Below are positions 37,856 through 47,393 of a DNA stretch of 64,000 bases, in pieces. The notes beneath the pieces were generated by a model that was not told the origin of the DNA, ran no database searches, and was given only the letters and a program-made list of their open reading frames with translations. The translations under genes were made by a program, and so were the position numbers. Location: positions 186,001-250,000 of the forward strand of contig NZ_CABVIY010000010.1 of assembly GCF_902498195.1 (NCBI RefSeq). Reading direction: 5' to 3'. This DNA is from Pseudomonas fluorescens (GTDB lineage: Bacteria; Pseudomonadota; Gammaproteobacteria; Pseudomonadales; Pseudomonadaceae). Every line of letters begins with the position of its first letter. Within the stretch, counting starts at the first letter, position 1.

Positions 37856-38770
37856 ATGCTGATCGATGAAGAGTTGACCCTGAAAAAACTCGAGGTGTTC
37901 CTGGCCTTCATGCGCACCGGCAACCTGGCCCGGGCCGCCGCCGAATTGCAGACCAGCAACGTCAGTGTGCACCGCGCGATCCACTCGCTGGAAAGCGCCC
38001 TGCGTTGCCCGCTGTTCAAGCACGAAGGCCGTAACCTGACACCCCTGGAGAGTGCCTACGTCTTGGAGGAACGGGCGCAGAAGCTGATTCAGGACGTGGT
38101 CGAAAGCGTGCGCCTGACCCGCGAGGCGGCCGGGTTTTCCGCTGAGCGTTTCAAATTGGGTTCGCTGTATTCACTGACGGTGAAGACGGTGCCGCAATTG
38201 ATCATGGGCCTGAAAATCCGTCGCAGCGAACTCAACATCGACCTGATTCTCGGCTCGAATTTCGACCTGCTGTACAAGCTCAAGAACATGGAAGTCGACG
38301 CGATCCTGGTGTCCCTGGACGACAGCATCAACGACCCGGACCTGGAGCATATTGAGCTGTTTTCCGACGACATCTTCCTGGCCACGCCGGCCGATTCGAC
38401 ATTCGCCCACAGAACTGAAGTCGACCTGGCCGAGGTCCGTGAAGAAACCTTCATCACCCTGACCCAGGGCTTCGCCACCCATCAGGACAGCAATCGGGTA
38501 TTCAGCCAGGCAGGGTTCGAGCCGAAGGTGGCGATGCAGGTCAACGACATCTTTACCTTGCTGAGCATGGTCAGTTCAGGCGTCGGTTATGCGTTGCTGC
38601 CGGGAAGGATTGCGGCGGTGTACGAGAACCGCGTGAAGCTGATTCCGTTGCAGGCGAAGTATCGGATGCAGCAACACATCGGCGTGGTGTTTTTGAAGGC
38701 CAAGGAGCGCGATCCGAATCTTCTGGCGCTGCTGGCGGAGTGTCGGATGTATGCCAATCGCCATGCTTAG
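37856..38770 (+). CDS. mdcR: LysR-family regulator of malonate use
   Basis: This 304-residue LysR protein begins MLIDEELTLKKLEVFLAFMRTGNLARAAAELQTSNVSVHRAIHSLESALRCPLF, a winged-helix domain with the -NVSVHRAIHSLE- recognition helix region found in MdcR proteins. The C-terminal effector domain follows, with IFTLLSMVSSGVGYALLPGRI near the end. It lies beyond the 3' end of the mdc cluster and is convergent with madM, as in P. aeruginosa. It should activate the cluster in response to malonate. Confidence 0.85.
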   Translation: MLIDEELTLKKLEVFLAFMRTGNLARAAAELQTSNVSVHRAIHSLESALRCPLFKHEGRNLTPLESAYVLEERAQKLIQDVVESVRLTREAAGFSAERFKLGSLYSLTVKTVPQLIMGLKIRRSELNIDLILGSNFDLLYKLKNMEVDAILVSLDDSINDPDLEHIELFSDDIFLATPADSTFAHRTEVDLAEVREETFITLTQGFATHQDSNRVFSQAGFEPKVAMQVNDIFTLLSMVSSGVGYALLPGRIAAVYENRVKLIPLQAKYRMQQHIGVVFLKAKERDPNLLALLAECRMYANRHA

Positions 38771-38786
38771 GACCGAGTCGCTGCCA

Positions 38787-38850
38787 TTCGCGAGCAAGCC
38801 CGCTCCCACATTGGAATGCAGTCAAATGTGGGAGCGGGCTTGCTCGCGAA
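38787..38850. repeat. REP doublet, tail-to-tail orientation
   Basis: Two perfect inverted copies about 17 bases apart lie between convergent mdcR and madM. Confidence 0.93.
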
Positions 38851-38882
38851 GACGTCAGTTCATTCAACAATAATCCAATGGC

Positions 38883-39647
38883 TTAACCCACAATCCCGCG
38901 AACAATGAAGTACAGCACCGATGGCCCCAGCAAACACCCAAGCCCGGTATGGAACGTCGCCGTCAGCGCCCCGTAAGGCACCAACCGCCGATCCGTCGCC
39001 GCCAGCCCCGCCGTCACCCCGCTGACCGTCCCGGCCAACCCGCCAAACACCATCGCCGAACGCGGGTTATCCAGGCCCATCCAGCGCGCCGCCATCGGCG
39101 TGCCGACCATCACCAGAATCGCCTTGATCAACCCGGTGGCAATCGACAACGCCATCACATCCGAGCTCGCGCCAATCGCCGCACCGGTCACCGGGCCGAC
39201 GATGTACGTCACCGCACCGGCACCGATGGTGGTCATGCTCACCGCATCGCGATAGCCGAACGCCCAGGCCAGGCAAGCACCGACAATGAACGGCAGCACC
39301 GTGCCCAGCAGCAGCGCGATCACGCCGATCAACCCGGCCTTTTTCGCTTCGGTGGCCTGCACTTCGAAGGCCGTGGCGACGATGGCGAAGTCCCGCAGCA
39401 TCGCACCGCCCATCAGGCCGATGCCGGAGAACAGCGTCAGGTCCGCCAGGCCCTTCTGTCCACCGGTCAGGGTGCCGCCGACCCAGGCCAGGACCAGGCC
39501 GATGACAATGGCAATCGCCGAGCCGTGAATGCGCCCGAAGGTCAGGCGTTTTGAAAGAATGACCGACACCCACATGATCACGCCGACGAAGGCAAATGCA
39601 GTGACCAGGCCGTTGTGTTCAAGACCTTTTTCGATGAGATCCCACAT
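38883..39647 (-). CDS. madM: Malonate transporter subunit MadM
   Basis: The 254-residue membrane protein has about eight transmembrane segments and matches the MadM pattern. It starts MWDLIEKGLEHNGLVTAFAFVGVIMWVS, then SGIGLMGGAMLRDFAIVATAFEVQA, GAGAVTYIVGPVTGAAIGASSDV and MVFGGLAGTVSGVTAGLAATD. It forms a two-part, sodium-type malonate carrier with MadL, whose stop is two bases upstream of its start. It is the last gene of the mdc transcription unit. Confidence 0.92.
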   Translation of the reverse strand: MWDLIEKGLEHNGLVTAFAFVGVIMWVSVILSKRLTFGRIHGSAIAIVIGLVLAWVGGTLTGGQKGLADLTLFSGIGLMGGAMLRDFAIVATAFEVQATEAKKAGLIGVIALLLGTVLPFIVGACLAWAFGYRDAVSMTTIGAGAVTYIVGPVTGAAIGASSDVMALSIATGLIKAILVMVGTPMAARWMGLDNPRSAMVFGGLAGTVSGVTAGLAATDRRLVPYGALTATFHTGLGCLLGPSVLYFIVRGIVG

Positions 39648-39648
39648 A

Positions 39649-40065
39649 TCAGCGACCTCCTGCTGGCGTGCCGAGTGGCGTTATTTCCGCCGGTTCATCG
39701 GGCAAGGGTTCGCCTTTGTGGGTCCGGCTGATCAAGGCAATGGTGCAGCCGCAGACCACCACCGAACCGATCGCCGCCAGCACCGCCACCGGGCCGCCGT
39801 GCAGGGCCGTGACCACGTTCTGTTGCGCCGCCATGGCGACCACCACCGGGATGTACATGGCGCCCCAGAAGCCGACGCCCATTTCGCAATCCTTGGTCAT
39901 GCCGCCACGTTTTTGCATCCACAGCCGTGCGCAGATCAGCAGGATCATCGCGATCCCCACCCCGCCGACGTTGGATTTGACACCCAGCAACACGCCAAGC
40001 ATGTCACCCATGATCACCCCTGCCAGCGTACAGATCGCCAGCAGCGCCACACCGTAAATAATCAT
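39649..40065 (-). CDS. madL: Malonate transporter subunit MadL
   Basis: The 138-residue protein begins MIIYGVALLAICTLAGVIMGDMLGVLLGVKSNVGGVGIAMILL and has about four transmembrane segments, matching MadL. GAGGA lies eight bases before the ATG at 40065, which excludes 42 upstream codons. It precedes madM by one base and follows mdcH by 67 bases. The two Mad subunits together import malonate for the mdc enzymes. Confidence 0.91.
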   Translation of the reverse strand: MIIYGVALLAICTLAGVIMGDMLGVLLGVKSNVGGVGIAMILLICARLWMQKRGGMTKDCEMGVGFWGAMYIPVVVAMAAQQNVVTALHGGPVAVLAAIGSVVVCGCTIALISRTHKGEPLPDEPAEITPLGTPAGGR

Positions 40066-40132
40066 TGTTGTCGTCCTCAAAGTGCATCGTCGAATGTTGT
40101 TTTTGTTGTTCGAAGGCCTTAAGTCGGGTGAT

Positions 40133-41044
40133 CTAGAGTTGGCGGGCTCCCTCCTCACGCAACAGCGCCTGCAGGGTATCGAGCCGGGCACCGTCGAAAG
40201 CGATCACGGTGCCGTGCTCGAACACCCGGCGCGCCAGCCCGCTCAGCACCGCACCGGGCGGCAGTTCGATCTGTAGACGTACGCCGCGCTCGTAGGCGCT
40301 TTGTACCGTGCCGCGCCAATCCACCACGCGGCACATGTTGAAAGCCAGGTCGTCGCGCAAGGCTTCGGCGTTGTTGACGGGCCGGGCACGGCTGCCGCTC
40401 AGGTAGCCGATTTTCGGGGTATGCAGCTTTACGCTGGCGAAGGCTTCAGCCAGGGTTTTCGCAGGTGTTTCCAACAGCGGACAGTGTGAAGGCACACTCA
40501 CCGCCAGACGCTTGGCCAATCCCGCACCGCGATCTTTCGCCAACGCGGCCACCGCTTTCATCGCATTGTCACTGCCGGCAATCACCACCTGGTTATCGGC
40601 GTTGATGTTGGCCAGGTACACCGGCGAATCATCGCGGTGAACCTGCGCCAGCAAGCCTTCCACCGTCGCCAGATCGAGGCCGATGATCGCGGTCATGCCA
40701 TAGCCCTTCGGATAAGCCTGCTGCATCAGCTCACCGCGCAGGCTGACCAGGTGCAGCGCATCGCTGAAATCCAAGGCGCCGGCCACCACCGCGGCCGGGT
40801 AGGCACCGATGGACAATCCAGCGACGTAATCGGCCGGCATCGCCAACTGCCGGGAAGCCGCCACGCCAGCAATCAACAGGCAAAGCTGCACGGCCCTTGT
40901 CGATTGCAGCGCCTGGGCCGAATCCAGCAGCGAGACATCTTCACCGAGCACATCGCTGGCTTCGCTCAGGGTTTCGCCTGGCACACGCTGGAGCATGCCC
41001 GGCTGCTGCGCGCCCTGGCCCGGGAACACCAGCAAGCTGCTCAC
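40133..41044 (-). CDS. mdcH: Malonate decarboxylase epsilon subunit (malonyl-CoA:ACP transacylase)
   Basis: The 303-residue protein has acyltransferase motifs: LLVFPGQGAQQPGML (loading segment), GLSIGAYPA with the nucleophilic Ser in GxSxG near residue 90, and VPSHCPLLETPA with the active-site His. It charges the ACP subunit with malonyl in the first turn of the decarboxylase cycle. The start is a GTG at 41044 that overlaps the mdcG stop (GTGA) and has AGGAGC upstream; the longer frame from 41068 lies inside mdcG. Confidence 0.9.
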   Translation of the reverse strand: MSSLLVFPGQGAQQPGMLQRVPGETLSEASDVLGEDVSLLDSAQALQSTRAVQLCLLIAGVAASRQLAMPADYVAGLSIGAYPAAVVAGALDFSDALHLVSLRGELMQQAYPKGYGMTAIIGLDLATVEGLLAQVHRDDSPVYLANINADNQVVIAGSDNAMKAVAALAKDRGAGLAKRLAVSVPSHCPLLETPAKTLAEAFASVKLHTPKIGYLSGSRARPVNNAEALRDDLAFNMCRVVDWRGTVQSAYERGVRLQIELPPGAVLSGLARRVFEHGTVIAFDGARLDTLQALLREEGARQL

Positions 41045-41658
41045 GCTGCTTGCTCCTGCGGGTTCCACGGATCAATCACCAGACAGGCTTCATGAGCATT
41101 TTTGAGCAAGACGCGTGGCGAAGCACCGGCCCATTCGCGCAAGGCGACTGCACCCAAAGGCGTCTGCAATTGCATGTCCACCACGCACTCCACAGCATCG
41201 AGCAACGCCACCAAATCCCGAGCCTGAGCTCGGGCCAATGGTTGCGGAGTACGCAATATCAGGTCGAGATCGCTGCCCTCATGCAGCGCCGTAAACCCAC
41301 TGGCCAGTTCGAACCCGGCGCTGCCGCTGACACCCCAGATCCAACCATAACCGTCGAGCAACGGGCGCAATTGCCGTAGTGCGCGAACCGCCGGCAAATC
41401 CCGGTCGATATCGACATGACAGAGTTGCTCCGGACGCACCCGACGCGAAACCGAGGTGATCGCCATCGACGCTGCAAACCGCTGCTCACGCAACCGTCCA
41501 CGGACACCCACTGCGATCTGCCCCGCCGCCGACACCGCACGCCGCACCACCACCGGCTGCCCGGCACGGATCGATTCGACCGCCCAAGCAGGCGCATCCG
41601 CAGGCAGCTGCTCCGGGGTCATCCCCCAGAGCAGGTCGTGGGCTATCAGCGTGCTCAC
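41041..41658 (-). CDS. mdcG: Phosphoribosyl-dephospho-CoA transferase (holo-ACP synthase) MdcG
   Basis: The 205-residue protein attaches the triphosphoribosyl-dephospho-CoA group to apo-MdcC. It has the nucleotidyltransferase-like Gly-Ser...Asp-x-Asp set in FTALHEGSDLDLILRTP near residue 130, typical of MdcG, and ends LVIDPWNPQEQAA. The start is a GTG at 41658 that overlaps the mdcE stop. Overlaps at both ends indicate coupling of translation within the cluster. Confidence 0.88.
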   Translation of the reverse strand: MSTLIAHDLLWGMTPEQLPADAPAWAVESIRAGQPVVVRRAVSAAGQIAVGVRGRLREQRFAASMAITSVSRRVRPEQLCHVDIDRDLPAVRALRQLRPLLDGYGWIWGVSGSAGFELASGFTALHEGSDLDLILRTPQPLARAQARDLVALLDAVECVVDMQLQTPLGAVALREWAGASPRVLLKNAHEACLVIDPWNPQEQAA

Positions 41659-42458
41659 CACTGCTCTCTCAGCAGCTGGCGCACATGGCTCGACGCCGCG
41701 CGGTTGCTCGCGCCCAGGCGGCTGCTCAGGTCGCGGCCTTTTTCGGCGACATCGCCAATGGCCTGGGTCAGACACTCCGTCACACGATTCACATCGCTGG
41801 CGGTTGGCTGCTCGATCTGTTCCACCGACAAGGTTTCCCAGAGCAGGCCGAGGCTGGCGTAGCTGTCGATGTCGTAGGCCATTGGTGGCACGCTGGCGGC
41901 CAGGGTTTCCAGCTCCTCGACACTGCGCAGCGTCACTCGCGCCGCCGAGGCCTTGCCCATGGCATGCACCATCACGCCCGGATCACGCAGGGCGATCAGC
42001 CGATTGGCCTGATACCCATGGGCCAGAAACGCCCCGGACATCGCCTTGCCCACCAGCAAACCGATCACCGCATGCCCGGCCAGGCGAGCGCGGGCGTAAC
42101 TGTCTGCCGCCCCGGCCAGGGCCTGATGAATGCCGAGGGCTTCTTCGCGGCGGCCATAAGCCTGGCTCGGCACGTCGACGATGGCGATCAGTGCGCGTTT
42201 TTCCGATTTGCCTTGATCAGCCGTAATGACTTCATCAACAGCCTTGGCCAAACCCCAGCCTTCTAGCAGACCGACCTCGCCATTGCGCGCGCGGGCGAAA
42301 CGGTTGGCGGGATCGGCCACCACGGCGAGAAACCGTGCGGGTTGTTCACCCAAAAAACCATCGGCCACTTTCAATGAAGCAGGTAGGCCATAGACCGGTT
42401 TGGCATCGCCACTCAAGGCGTCGAACCAGTGCAAGCCCCTGAGGGAATACGAACTCAT
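41655..42458 (-). CDS. mdcE: Malonate decarboxylase gamma subunit
   Basis: The 267-residue protein pairs with the beta subunit to form the malonyl-S-ACP decarboxylase. It begins MSSYSLRGLHWFDALSGDAKPV and carries the crotonase-like segment HAVIGLLVGKAMSGAFLAHGYQANRLIALRDPGVMVHAMGKASAAR, matching MdcE. Its ATG overlaps the mdcD stop (ATGA) at 42455-42458. Co-encoded with mdcD, it decarboxylates malonyl-ACP to acetyl-ACP without biotin. Confidence 0.92.
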   Translation of the reverse strand: MSSYSLRGLHWFDALSGDAKPVYGLPASLKVADGFLGEQPARFLAVVADPANRFARARNGEVGLLEGWGLAKAVDEVITADQGKSEKRALIAIVDVPSQAYGRREEALGIHQALAGAADSYARARLAGHAVIGLLVGKAMSGAFLAHGYQANRLIALRDPGVMVHAMGKASAARVTLRSVEELETLAASVPPMAYDIDSYASLGLLWETLSVEQIEQPTASDVNRVTECLTQAIGDVAEKGRDLSSRLGASNRAASSHVRQLLREQW

Positions 42459-43306
42459 GAGCGCTCTCCTTGGTACAGGTCGCGAACCGTGGCCGGCTCG
42501 ATTTGCGGTTCGGCATCCAGGCGCGCCAGCCGTTGCAGGTACAGATCGGCCTGAGCACTGCGCTGCTGCGTTGGCAAACCTTGCTGGAGCAACTCGCCGA
42601 CTTGCTGGCGGATCTGCGCCACGTCATCGGCGACGTAGCGATCCACCAGCCCGCTGGCAAAGCGTTGCTCGCCTCCGGTCAGGCTCCAGATGAAGGGCCG
42701 GTCACGGGAATCGTATTCATCCAGCCCGGCTTCCTGTTCGATCACTTGCGGACCGTTCAGGCCGAGGCGCGCTTCCTGGGTCACCAGCAGGTAACTGCAC
42801 AATCCCGCCGCAATCGACATGCCGCCGAAGCAACCGACGCTGCCCGCCACTACGCCTACCACCGGTTGGTACTGGCGCAGCTCGACAATCGCCGCATGAA
42901 TGTCGGCAATCGCCGCCAGCCCGAGGTTGGCTTCCTGCAAACGCACGCCACCGGTTTCCAGCAGCAGCACGGCGCGGGTCGGGATGCCGTTGCGGTTGTC
43001 TTCGGCGGCCAGCTCCAGCGCGCCGGCGATCTTCGCGCCGCCGACTTCACCGAGGCTGCCGCCCTGGAACGCGCCTTCGATGGCGGCGATCACCACCGGC
43101 AAACCGTCGAGGCTGCCCTTGGCGATCACCACGCCGTCGTCGGCTTGTGGCACCACGCCTTGACGGGCGAGCCACGGCGACATGATGCGCTGGAACGGGT
43201 CGAGCAATTCGCGAAAGGTGCCGGCATCGAGCAAGGCTTTCGCCCGCTGCCGGGCGCCGAGTTCGATGAAGCTGTGCTTGTTGAGCAACGCGGCGCTGTC
43301 AGTCAT
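42455..43306 (-). CDS. mdcD: Malonate decarboxylase beta subunit
   Basis: This 283-residue subunit has a carboxyltransferase fold: VVIAKGSLDGLPVVIAAIEGAFQGGSLGEVGGAKIAGALELA, then AVLLLETGGVRLQEANLGL and GCFGGMSIAAGLCSYLLVTQEARLGLNGPQVIEQEAG. It forms the decarboxylase with MdcE. AGGAG precedes the ATG at 43306, which is 8 bases inside the end of mdcC. Its role is conversion of malonyl-ACP to acetyl-ACP and CO2. Confidence 0.93.
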   Translation of the reverse strand: MTDSAALLNKHSFIELGARQRAKALLDAGTFRELLDPFQRIMSPWLARQGVVPQADDGVVIAKGSLDGLPVVIAAIEGAFQGGSLGEVGGAKIAGALELAAEDNRNGIPTRAVLLLETGGVRLQEANLGLAAIADIHAAIVELRQYQPVVGVVAGSVGCFGGMSIAAGLCSYLLVTQEARLGLNGPQVIEQEAGLDEYDSRDRPFIWSLTGGEQRFASGLVDRYVADDVAQIRQQVGELLQQGLPTQQRSAQADLYLQRLARLDAEPQIEPATVRDLYQGERS

Positions 43307-43598
43307 GGCCGATCTCCTCGAAGCCCTGTTCCAGGCGCAGGCGCACCACGCCGGGGGTGGCGCCGAAATCATGGATATCGATGTCCATGGCCGACGGTGT
43401 CTGGCCGTCGAACATCCGCGCAAACAGATGCTGCCAGCGTTGTTCGCTGCCGTTGACCGAGGTCTGCACGGTGATGGTCAGCTTGCCGGGCTGGCCCGGC
43501 TGGATCAGCACTTCCAGATCGCCCGAGCCGACACAACCCACCAGCGTGCGACCGCGTGGCGGCTGCCCGGCGGGGAATTCAAAGGATAAGGTTTCCAT
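43299..43598 (-). CDS. mdcC: Malonate decarboxylase acyl-carrier protein (delta subunit)
   Basis: The 99-residue carrier protein holds malonyl and acetyl groups on a 2'-(5''-triphosphoribosyl)-3'-dephospho-CoA group. Its modified Ser is expected in VGCVGSGDLEVLI near residue 25, as in other MdcC proteins. The ATG at 43598 follows a GGGAGC ribosome binding site and overlaps the mdcB stop; a TTG one codon earlier is less likely. It overlaps mdcD by 8 bases. Confidence 0.9.
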   Translation of the reverse strand: METLSFEFPAGQPPRGRTLVGCVGSGDLEVLIQPGQPGKLTITVQTSVNGSEQRWQHLFARMFDGQTPSAMDIDIHDFGATPGVVRLRLEQGFEEIGHD

Positions 43599-44473
43599 CA
43601 AAAAGCTCCCTGAATGAGGCGCTCGCCCGACTCGATTCGGTCGATGAACAGGCAGGCGGCGAGCAGGTCGGCAGCGCCACCGGGCGAGGCATTCAATGCG
43701 ATGAGTTGTTGGTCGAGTTCGTGCAGGCGGCGACGGCCGGTGAGGCTGGCGCTGCCGCCTGCATCGAGTACCGCTTGGGCGCCGAGCTGCATGGTGCTCA
43801 GGCCATCTTCGCCGGCGCGGTACAACACGCAGGTGTCGGCCAGTTCCGTCATGATCGCCAGCAGCGCATCGAGTCGGGCGTTCTGTTCGCCATGCCCTAG
43901 AGCCCGGCTGCGTTTGAGTTGTGGCAGCGCACGCTGGGTAACGGCGGGAAAGCCGAGTTGCGCTTCTTCACGGGCACCGCGAGCGCCATAACGCTGGGCG
44001 ACTTGCGCGCCGTGGCTCAGTGGACGCGGCGCATAACGGTCATCCAGCAAGGCCAGGCGAGCAGCGCGCAAAGCGATCGCGCCAGCGGTGTTGGCTTGAG
44101 GCTCAAGGGCCACGGCAGCGACCAGCAGGCCCAGGGCCCAGATCGCGCCGCGATGGGTATTCACGCCATTCGTGGTGGCGAGCATGGCTTGTTCGCCCTC
44201 ACGACCGATCAGGCCAATGGCTTCACGCAGCGGCAAGCCGATCTCGCCGATCTCGATGGCGGCCTCGGCCATTTCCTTGAACGCCGGCCACAGGGCCAGC
44301 GCCGAGGCGTGCATCAGCCCGAGGTGCAAATCGGTATGTGCGCCATTGCCACGACGGTCGACCAGTGCCGGTTTCGGCGACAGGTCCGCTTCATCGATCA
44401 GCGCGTCCACCGCCAGGTCCGCCAGCCGTTCGGCCAGGCTCAGGGTTTTCGGTTGCAGGTTGAATGCGTGCAT
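43598..44473 (-). CDS. mdcB: Triphosphoribosyl-dephospho-CoA synthase MdcB
   Basis: This 291-residue protein makes the prosthetic group precursor from ATP and dephospho-CoA. It has the CitG/MdcB signature: [35 protein letters not shown] near residue 45 and [18 protein letters not shown] near residue 110, then [18 protein letters not shown] and [16 protein letters not shown]. Its ATG overlaps the mdcA stop (TAATG), so it is coupled to mdcA. It precedes the carrier protein it serves. Confidence 0.93.
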   Translation of the reverse strand: MHAFNLQPKTLSLAERLADLAVDALIDEADLSPKPALVDRRGNGAHTDLHLGLMHASALALWPAFKEMAEAAIEIGEIGLPLREAIGLIGREGEQAMLATTNGVNTHRGAIWALGLLVAAVALEPQANTAGAIALRAARLALLDDRYAPRPLSHGAQVAQRYGARGAREEAQLGFPAVTQRALPQLKRSRALGHGEQNARLDALLAIMTELADTCVLYRAGEDGLSTMQLGAQAVLDAGGSASLTGRRRLHELDQQLIALNASPGGAADLLAACLFIDRIESGERLIQGAF

Positions 44474-46143
44474 TACCAGCTCCTGAATTTGGCGGGCGGG
44501 TTGTAGAGGCCACCGGACCACTCCACCAGATCGGCCACGCTTTTCGCGGCGAGCAGTTCGCGGGTGGCGTCGGTGCGGCGGATGCCGAGGTCTTCGGGCA
44601 AGGCGATCAGGCCTTCGCGGCGCATGCGCGCAGTGTCTTTGGGGTTGTGGCGCAGGCCGATGGCGGTCACCCCGGCGACGGCGGCGATCATTGCCTGACG
44701 CTCTTCCAGCGAGCGCGCTTTATACAAGTAGGCGATGCCTTCTTCGGTCAGCAGGTGGGTGACGTCGTCGCCGTAGATCATGATCGGCGCCAGTGGCATG
44801 CCGCTCTTCTTCGCCACGTCCACCGCGTCGAGGGTTTCGACGAAGGTCGGTTTGCCGCCTTCCTGGAAGGTCTCGACCATTTGCACTACGAGTTTTTTGC
44901 CGCGTTCGAGCATCGGTTCGGCGGCGTCGGTATGACGCATATCGAGCCAGGCCGGTGTGCCGTGGCGACGCCCACGCGGGTCGTGACCCATGTTCGGCGC
45001 CCCGCCAAAACCGGCCAGGCGTCCGCGAGTCACAGTAGATGAATGACCGTCGCCATCGACTTGCAGCGTGGCGCCGATGAACAGGTCCACCGCGTATTGC
45101 CCGGCCAGTTGGCTGAACATCCGGTTGGAACGCAGCGAGCCGTCACGCCCGGTGAAGAACACGTCAGGGCGGGCGGCGATGTAGTTTTCCATCCCCAATT
45201 CAGTGCCGAAGCAATGCACGCTTTCGACCCAGCCACTTTCAATCGCCGGGATCAGCGTCGGGTGTGGATTGAGGGTCCAGTTGCGGCAGATCTTGCCTTT
45301 CAGGCCGAGGGATTCGCCGTAGGTCGGCAGGATCAGCTCGATGGCAGCGGTATTGAAACCAATGCCATGGTTGAGCGACTGCACATTATGTTTTTCGTAG
45401 ATCCCGCGAATCGCCATCATCGCCATCAACACGTGCACCGGCTTGATGTGCCGTGGGTCGCGGGTGAACAGTGGCTCGATGTAGAACGGCTTGTCGGCCA
45501 CCACCACGAAATCGACCCAGGAGGCGGGAATGTCGACGCGGGGCAGATCGCTGACATCGTCCACCAACTGGTTGACCTGGACGATGACGATACCGTCGCT
45601 GAAGGCCGCTGGCTCGATCAGTGCGGGAGTGTCTTCGGTGCTCGGCCCGGTGTAGATGTTGCCAGCGCGGTCGGCCATGAAACCGGCCGAGAGCACGACG
45701 TTGGGAATCAGGTCCACGACCAGTCGCGCATAGAGTTCGATGTAGGTGTGGATCGCACCGATTTCCAGCAGGCCATCTTCCAGCAACTGGCTGATGCGCA
45801 GGCTTTGGGTGCCGGCGAAGGAAAAATCGAGCTTGCGGGCGATGCCGCGCTCGAACAGGTCCAGATGCTCGGCGCGACCGACGCTGGGCATGATCATGTG
45901 CAGGTCGTGGAGCTTGGCCGGATCGGCCTTGACCAGGGAGCGCGAGAGAAAATCCGCCTGCTTCTGGTTGTTGCCTTCGAGCACCACACGATCGCCGGGC
46001 AGAATCAACGCCTCCAGCGCCGCCACGATGTTCTCGGTGGGCAACACCACACCATCGGCAAGGTCCTTGACCAACGCCAGGCGCCGCTGCTTCTCGCTGC
46101 GCCGCCGCGTCCATCGTGAGTCGGGGGATATTGTTGTTGTCAT
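44473..46143 (-). CDS. mdcA: Malonate decarboxylase alpha subunit
   Basis: The 556-residue acetyl-ACP:malonate transferase swaps acetyl for malonyl on the carrier protein. It begins [23 protein letters not shown], typical of MdcA. Further segments: [54 protein letters not shown] and [31 protein letters not shown] lies eight bases before the ATG at 46143. It is the first gene of the mdcABCDEGH-madLM unit, so the operon promoter should lie at 46144-46260. Confidence 0.95.
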   Translation of the reverse strand: MTTTISPDSRWTRRRSEKQRRLALVKDLADGVVLPTENIVAALEALILPGDRVVLEGNNQKQADFLSRSLVKADPAKLHDLHMIMPSVGRAEHLDLFERGIARKLDFSFAGTQSLRISQLLEDGLLEIGAIHTYIELYARLVVDLIPNVVLSAGFMADRAGNIYTGPSTEDTPALIEPAAFSDGIVIVQVNQLVDDVSDLPRVDIPASWVDFVVVADKPFYIEPLFTRDPRHIKPVHVLMAMMAIRGIYEKHNVQSLNHGIGFNTAAIELILPTYGESLGLKGKICRNWTLNPHPTLIPAIESGWVESVHCFGTELGMENYIAARPDVFFTGRDGSLRSNRMFSQLAGQYAVDLFIGATLQVDGDGHSSTVTRGRLAGFGGAPNMGHDPRGRRHGTPAWLDMRHTDAAEPMLERGKKLVVQMVETFQEGGKPTFVETLDAVDVAKKSGMPLAPIMIYGDDVTHLLTEEGIAYLYKARSLEERQAMIAAVAGVTAIGLRHNPKDTARMRREGLIALPEDLGIRRTDATRELLAAKSVADLVEWSGGLYNPPAKFRSW

Positions 46144-46260
46144 GACCACTCCACGGGGTTCGCTGTCGTGGGGTCACAGTAGGAGGGTTGGGTGGGGGGG
46201 ATCAATCAAGCGCAGTGGTGGATTGTTACGCTCAAGTTAATGGTTGTCAGGACTGACGCC

Positions 46261-46320
46261 TTCGCGAGCAGGCTCGCTCCCACAGTGGATTGGCGGTGTA
46301 CACAAAACCTGCTCGCGAAG
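46261..46320. repeat. Truncated REP doublet (GAGCCTGCTC variant)
   Basis: The left copy TTCGCGAGCAGGCTCGCTCCCAC is intact; the right copy is cut to CCTGCTCGCGAAGAGG. It marks the left border of the HEPN/MNT module. Confidence 0.83.
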
Positions 46321-46359
46321 AGGCCAAAAAGGCTCCGAGAATTTGAGCCTCATGGAATA

Positions 46360-46785
46360 TCACAACTCGCCCATCTGCTCCTGTACCCGAGCCAGAAGCT
46401 GCGCAGCGCTTTCCAGCAACTGTGCCAGCAAAGCCTCATCTTCATCCATATACCCTTCGTACTCAGCCAGGTTTCGCCGCTCATGACAGAGGGCGAACAA
46501 CCGAACCTGTACTTTGCTGACATCGGCGGTATGGACCAGGCACTGGAATACCAAATAGCGCTTGTCCGAACGAAAACCACTCAAACGCAAAGCGGTCAGC
46601 GCAAGACCATGAGCAGCGTTGTAAGCCAGATCGAATCGGCTTGCGAAGGAAAGAGATGCAGTTTGCGCGTCCTTCAAACGATCCATTGCCGAACGCATCA
46701 AGCCTTCGCATTCCTTGCGATCCGGCGGCTCGGCCTTTAATCCACCACTACGTAACAAATTCTCCAGATTCTCGTTGCTGCCCAT
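46360..46785 (-). CDS. HEPN-domain protein, possible toxin or partner of the adjacent nucleotidyltransferase
   Basis: This 141-residue protein is all-helical: a charged N-terminus, then FDLAYNAAHGLALTALRLSGFRSDKRYLVFQCLVHT and finally HERRNLAEYEGYMDEDEALL. The AYNAAH helix and the R-N-x-x-E-Y segment match HEPN proteins paired with minimal nucleotidyltransferases. The classic ribonuclease motif R-x4-6-H is not intact: the residue at the His position is in an E-Y-E stretch. It overlaps the end of the nucleotidyltransferase gene by 38 bases, and GGAG lies seven bases before the ATG at 46785. Toxin activity is a hypothesis. Confidence 0.72.
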   Translation of the reverse strand: MGSNENLENLLRSGGLKAEPPDRKECEGLMRSAMDRLKDAQTASLSFASRFDLAYNAAHGLALTALRLSGFRSDKRYLVFQCLVHTADVSKVQVRLFALCHERRNLAEYEGYMDEDEALLAQLLESAAQLLARVQEQMGEL

Positions 46786-47392
46786 CCTTGGACTCCAAAG
46801 GGTTTTCACCCATCAGGTTGATCTTGTCCTGCTGCACTACCCGCATGACGAAGCTGTTTCCGGCCGCCAGTTTTGTGGCCCAGTCTTCAGGGGTGTAGAG
46901 CGTCGGGTTGAGGGTGCGGCCCAGGTGCTCTTCCAGAGGCAAGAGCCGTTCCATCACTTCACTGTAGTGCAGGCTTTCACCGATCAGCATGAGGTCAATG
47001 TCACTGGATGCGTTGGCCTGATCCTTGGCAATGGACCCGTAAACAAAGGCCCATGTGAGTTGTTCGGCGAAGGGTTGCAGTGCATCGATTAAGGGTTCGG
47101 CAATACCGAAGGTTTTGCGGGTGATGCCCAGCAGTTCGGCATAGATCGGGCAGTCGGGATTGGCTTGGTAGTGGGTCTGATTCCCCAAGCGAGTCATGAT
47201 CAGAATTCCCGCCCGTTGCAGGCGATCCAGTTCGCGCATGAGGCTGCCTTTGCCCACTTGCGCCCAGCGGGCGATCTCGTTGGCGTAAAAGCTTCGGTCA
47301 GGTTTGCCGAACAAAAGGCCCAGCACTTTTTGCTGGGTGGCGGTGAACAGGGCTTCACTGAGCGGTATTTTATTCACGGCGATGACCGACAA
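46748..47392 (-). CDS. Nucleotidyltransferase (MNT) with N-terminal winged helix, HEPN partner
   Basis: The protein is 214 residues from a TTG at 47392, or 209 from a GTG at 47377; the start is uncertain because neither has a good ribosome binding site. Residues about 10-80 form a winged helix (FYANEIARWAQVGKGSLMRELDRLQRAGILIMTRLGN). Then comes a pol-beta nucleotidyltransferase core with FVYGSIAKDQANASSDIDLMLIG, the G-S...D-x-D catalytic set. In MNT/HEPN pairs such an enzyme AMPylates its HEPN partner. The winged helix suggests it also binds DNA, with the inverted repeat at 47394-47427 as a likely target. Confidence 0.78.
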   Translation of the reverse strand: MSVIAVNKIPLSEALFTATQQKVLGLLFGKPDRSFYANEIARWAQVGKGSLMRELDRLQRAGILIMTRLGNQTHYQANPDCPIYAELLGITRKTFGIAEPLIDALQPFAEQLTWAFVYGSIAKDQANASSDIDLMLIGESLHYSEVMERLLPLEEHLGRTLNPTLYTPEDWATKLAAGNSFVMRVVQQDKINLMGENPLESKDGQQRESGEFVT

Positions 47393-47393
47393 G

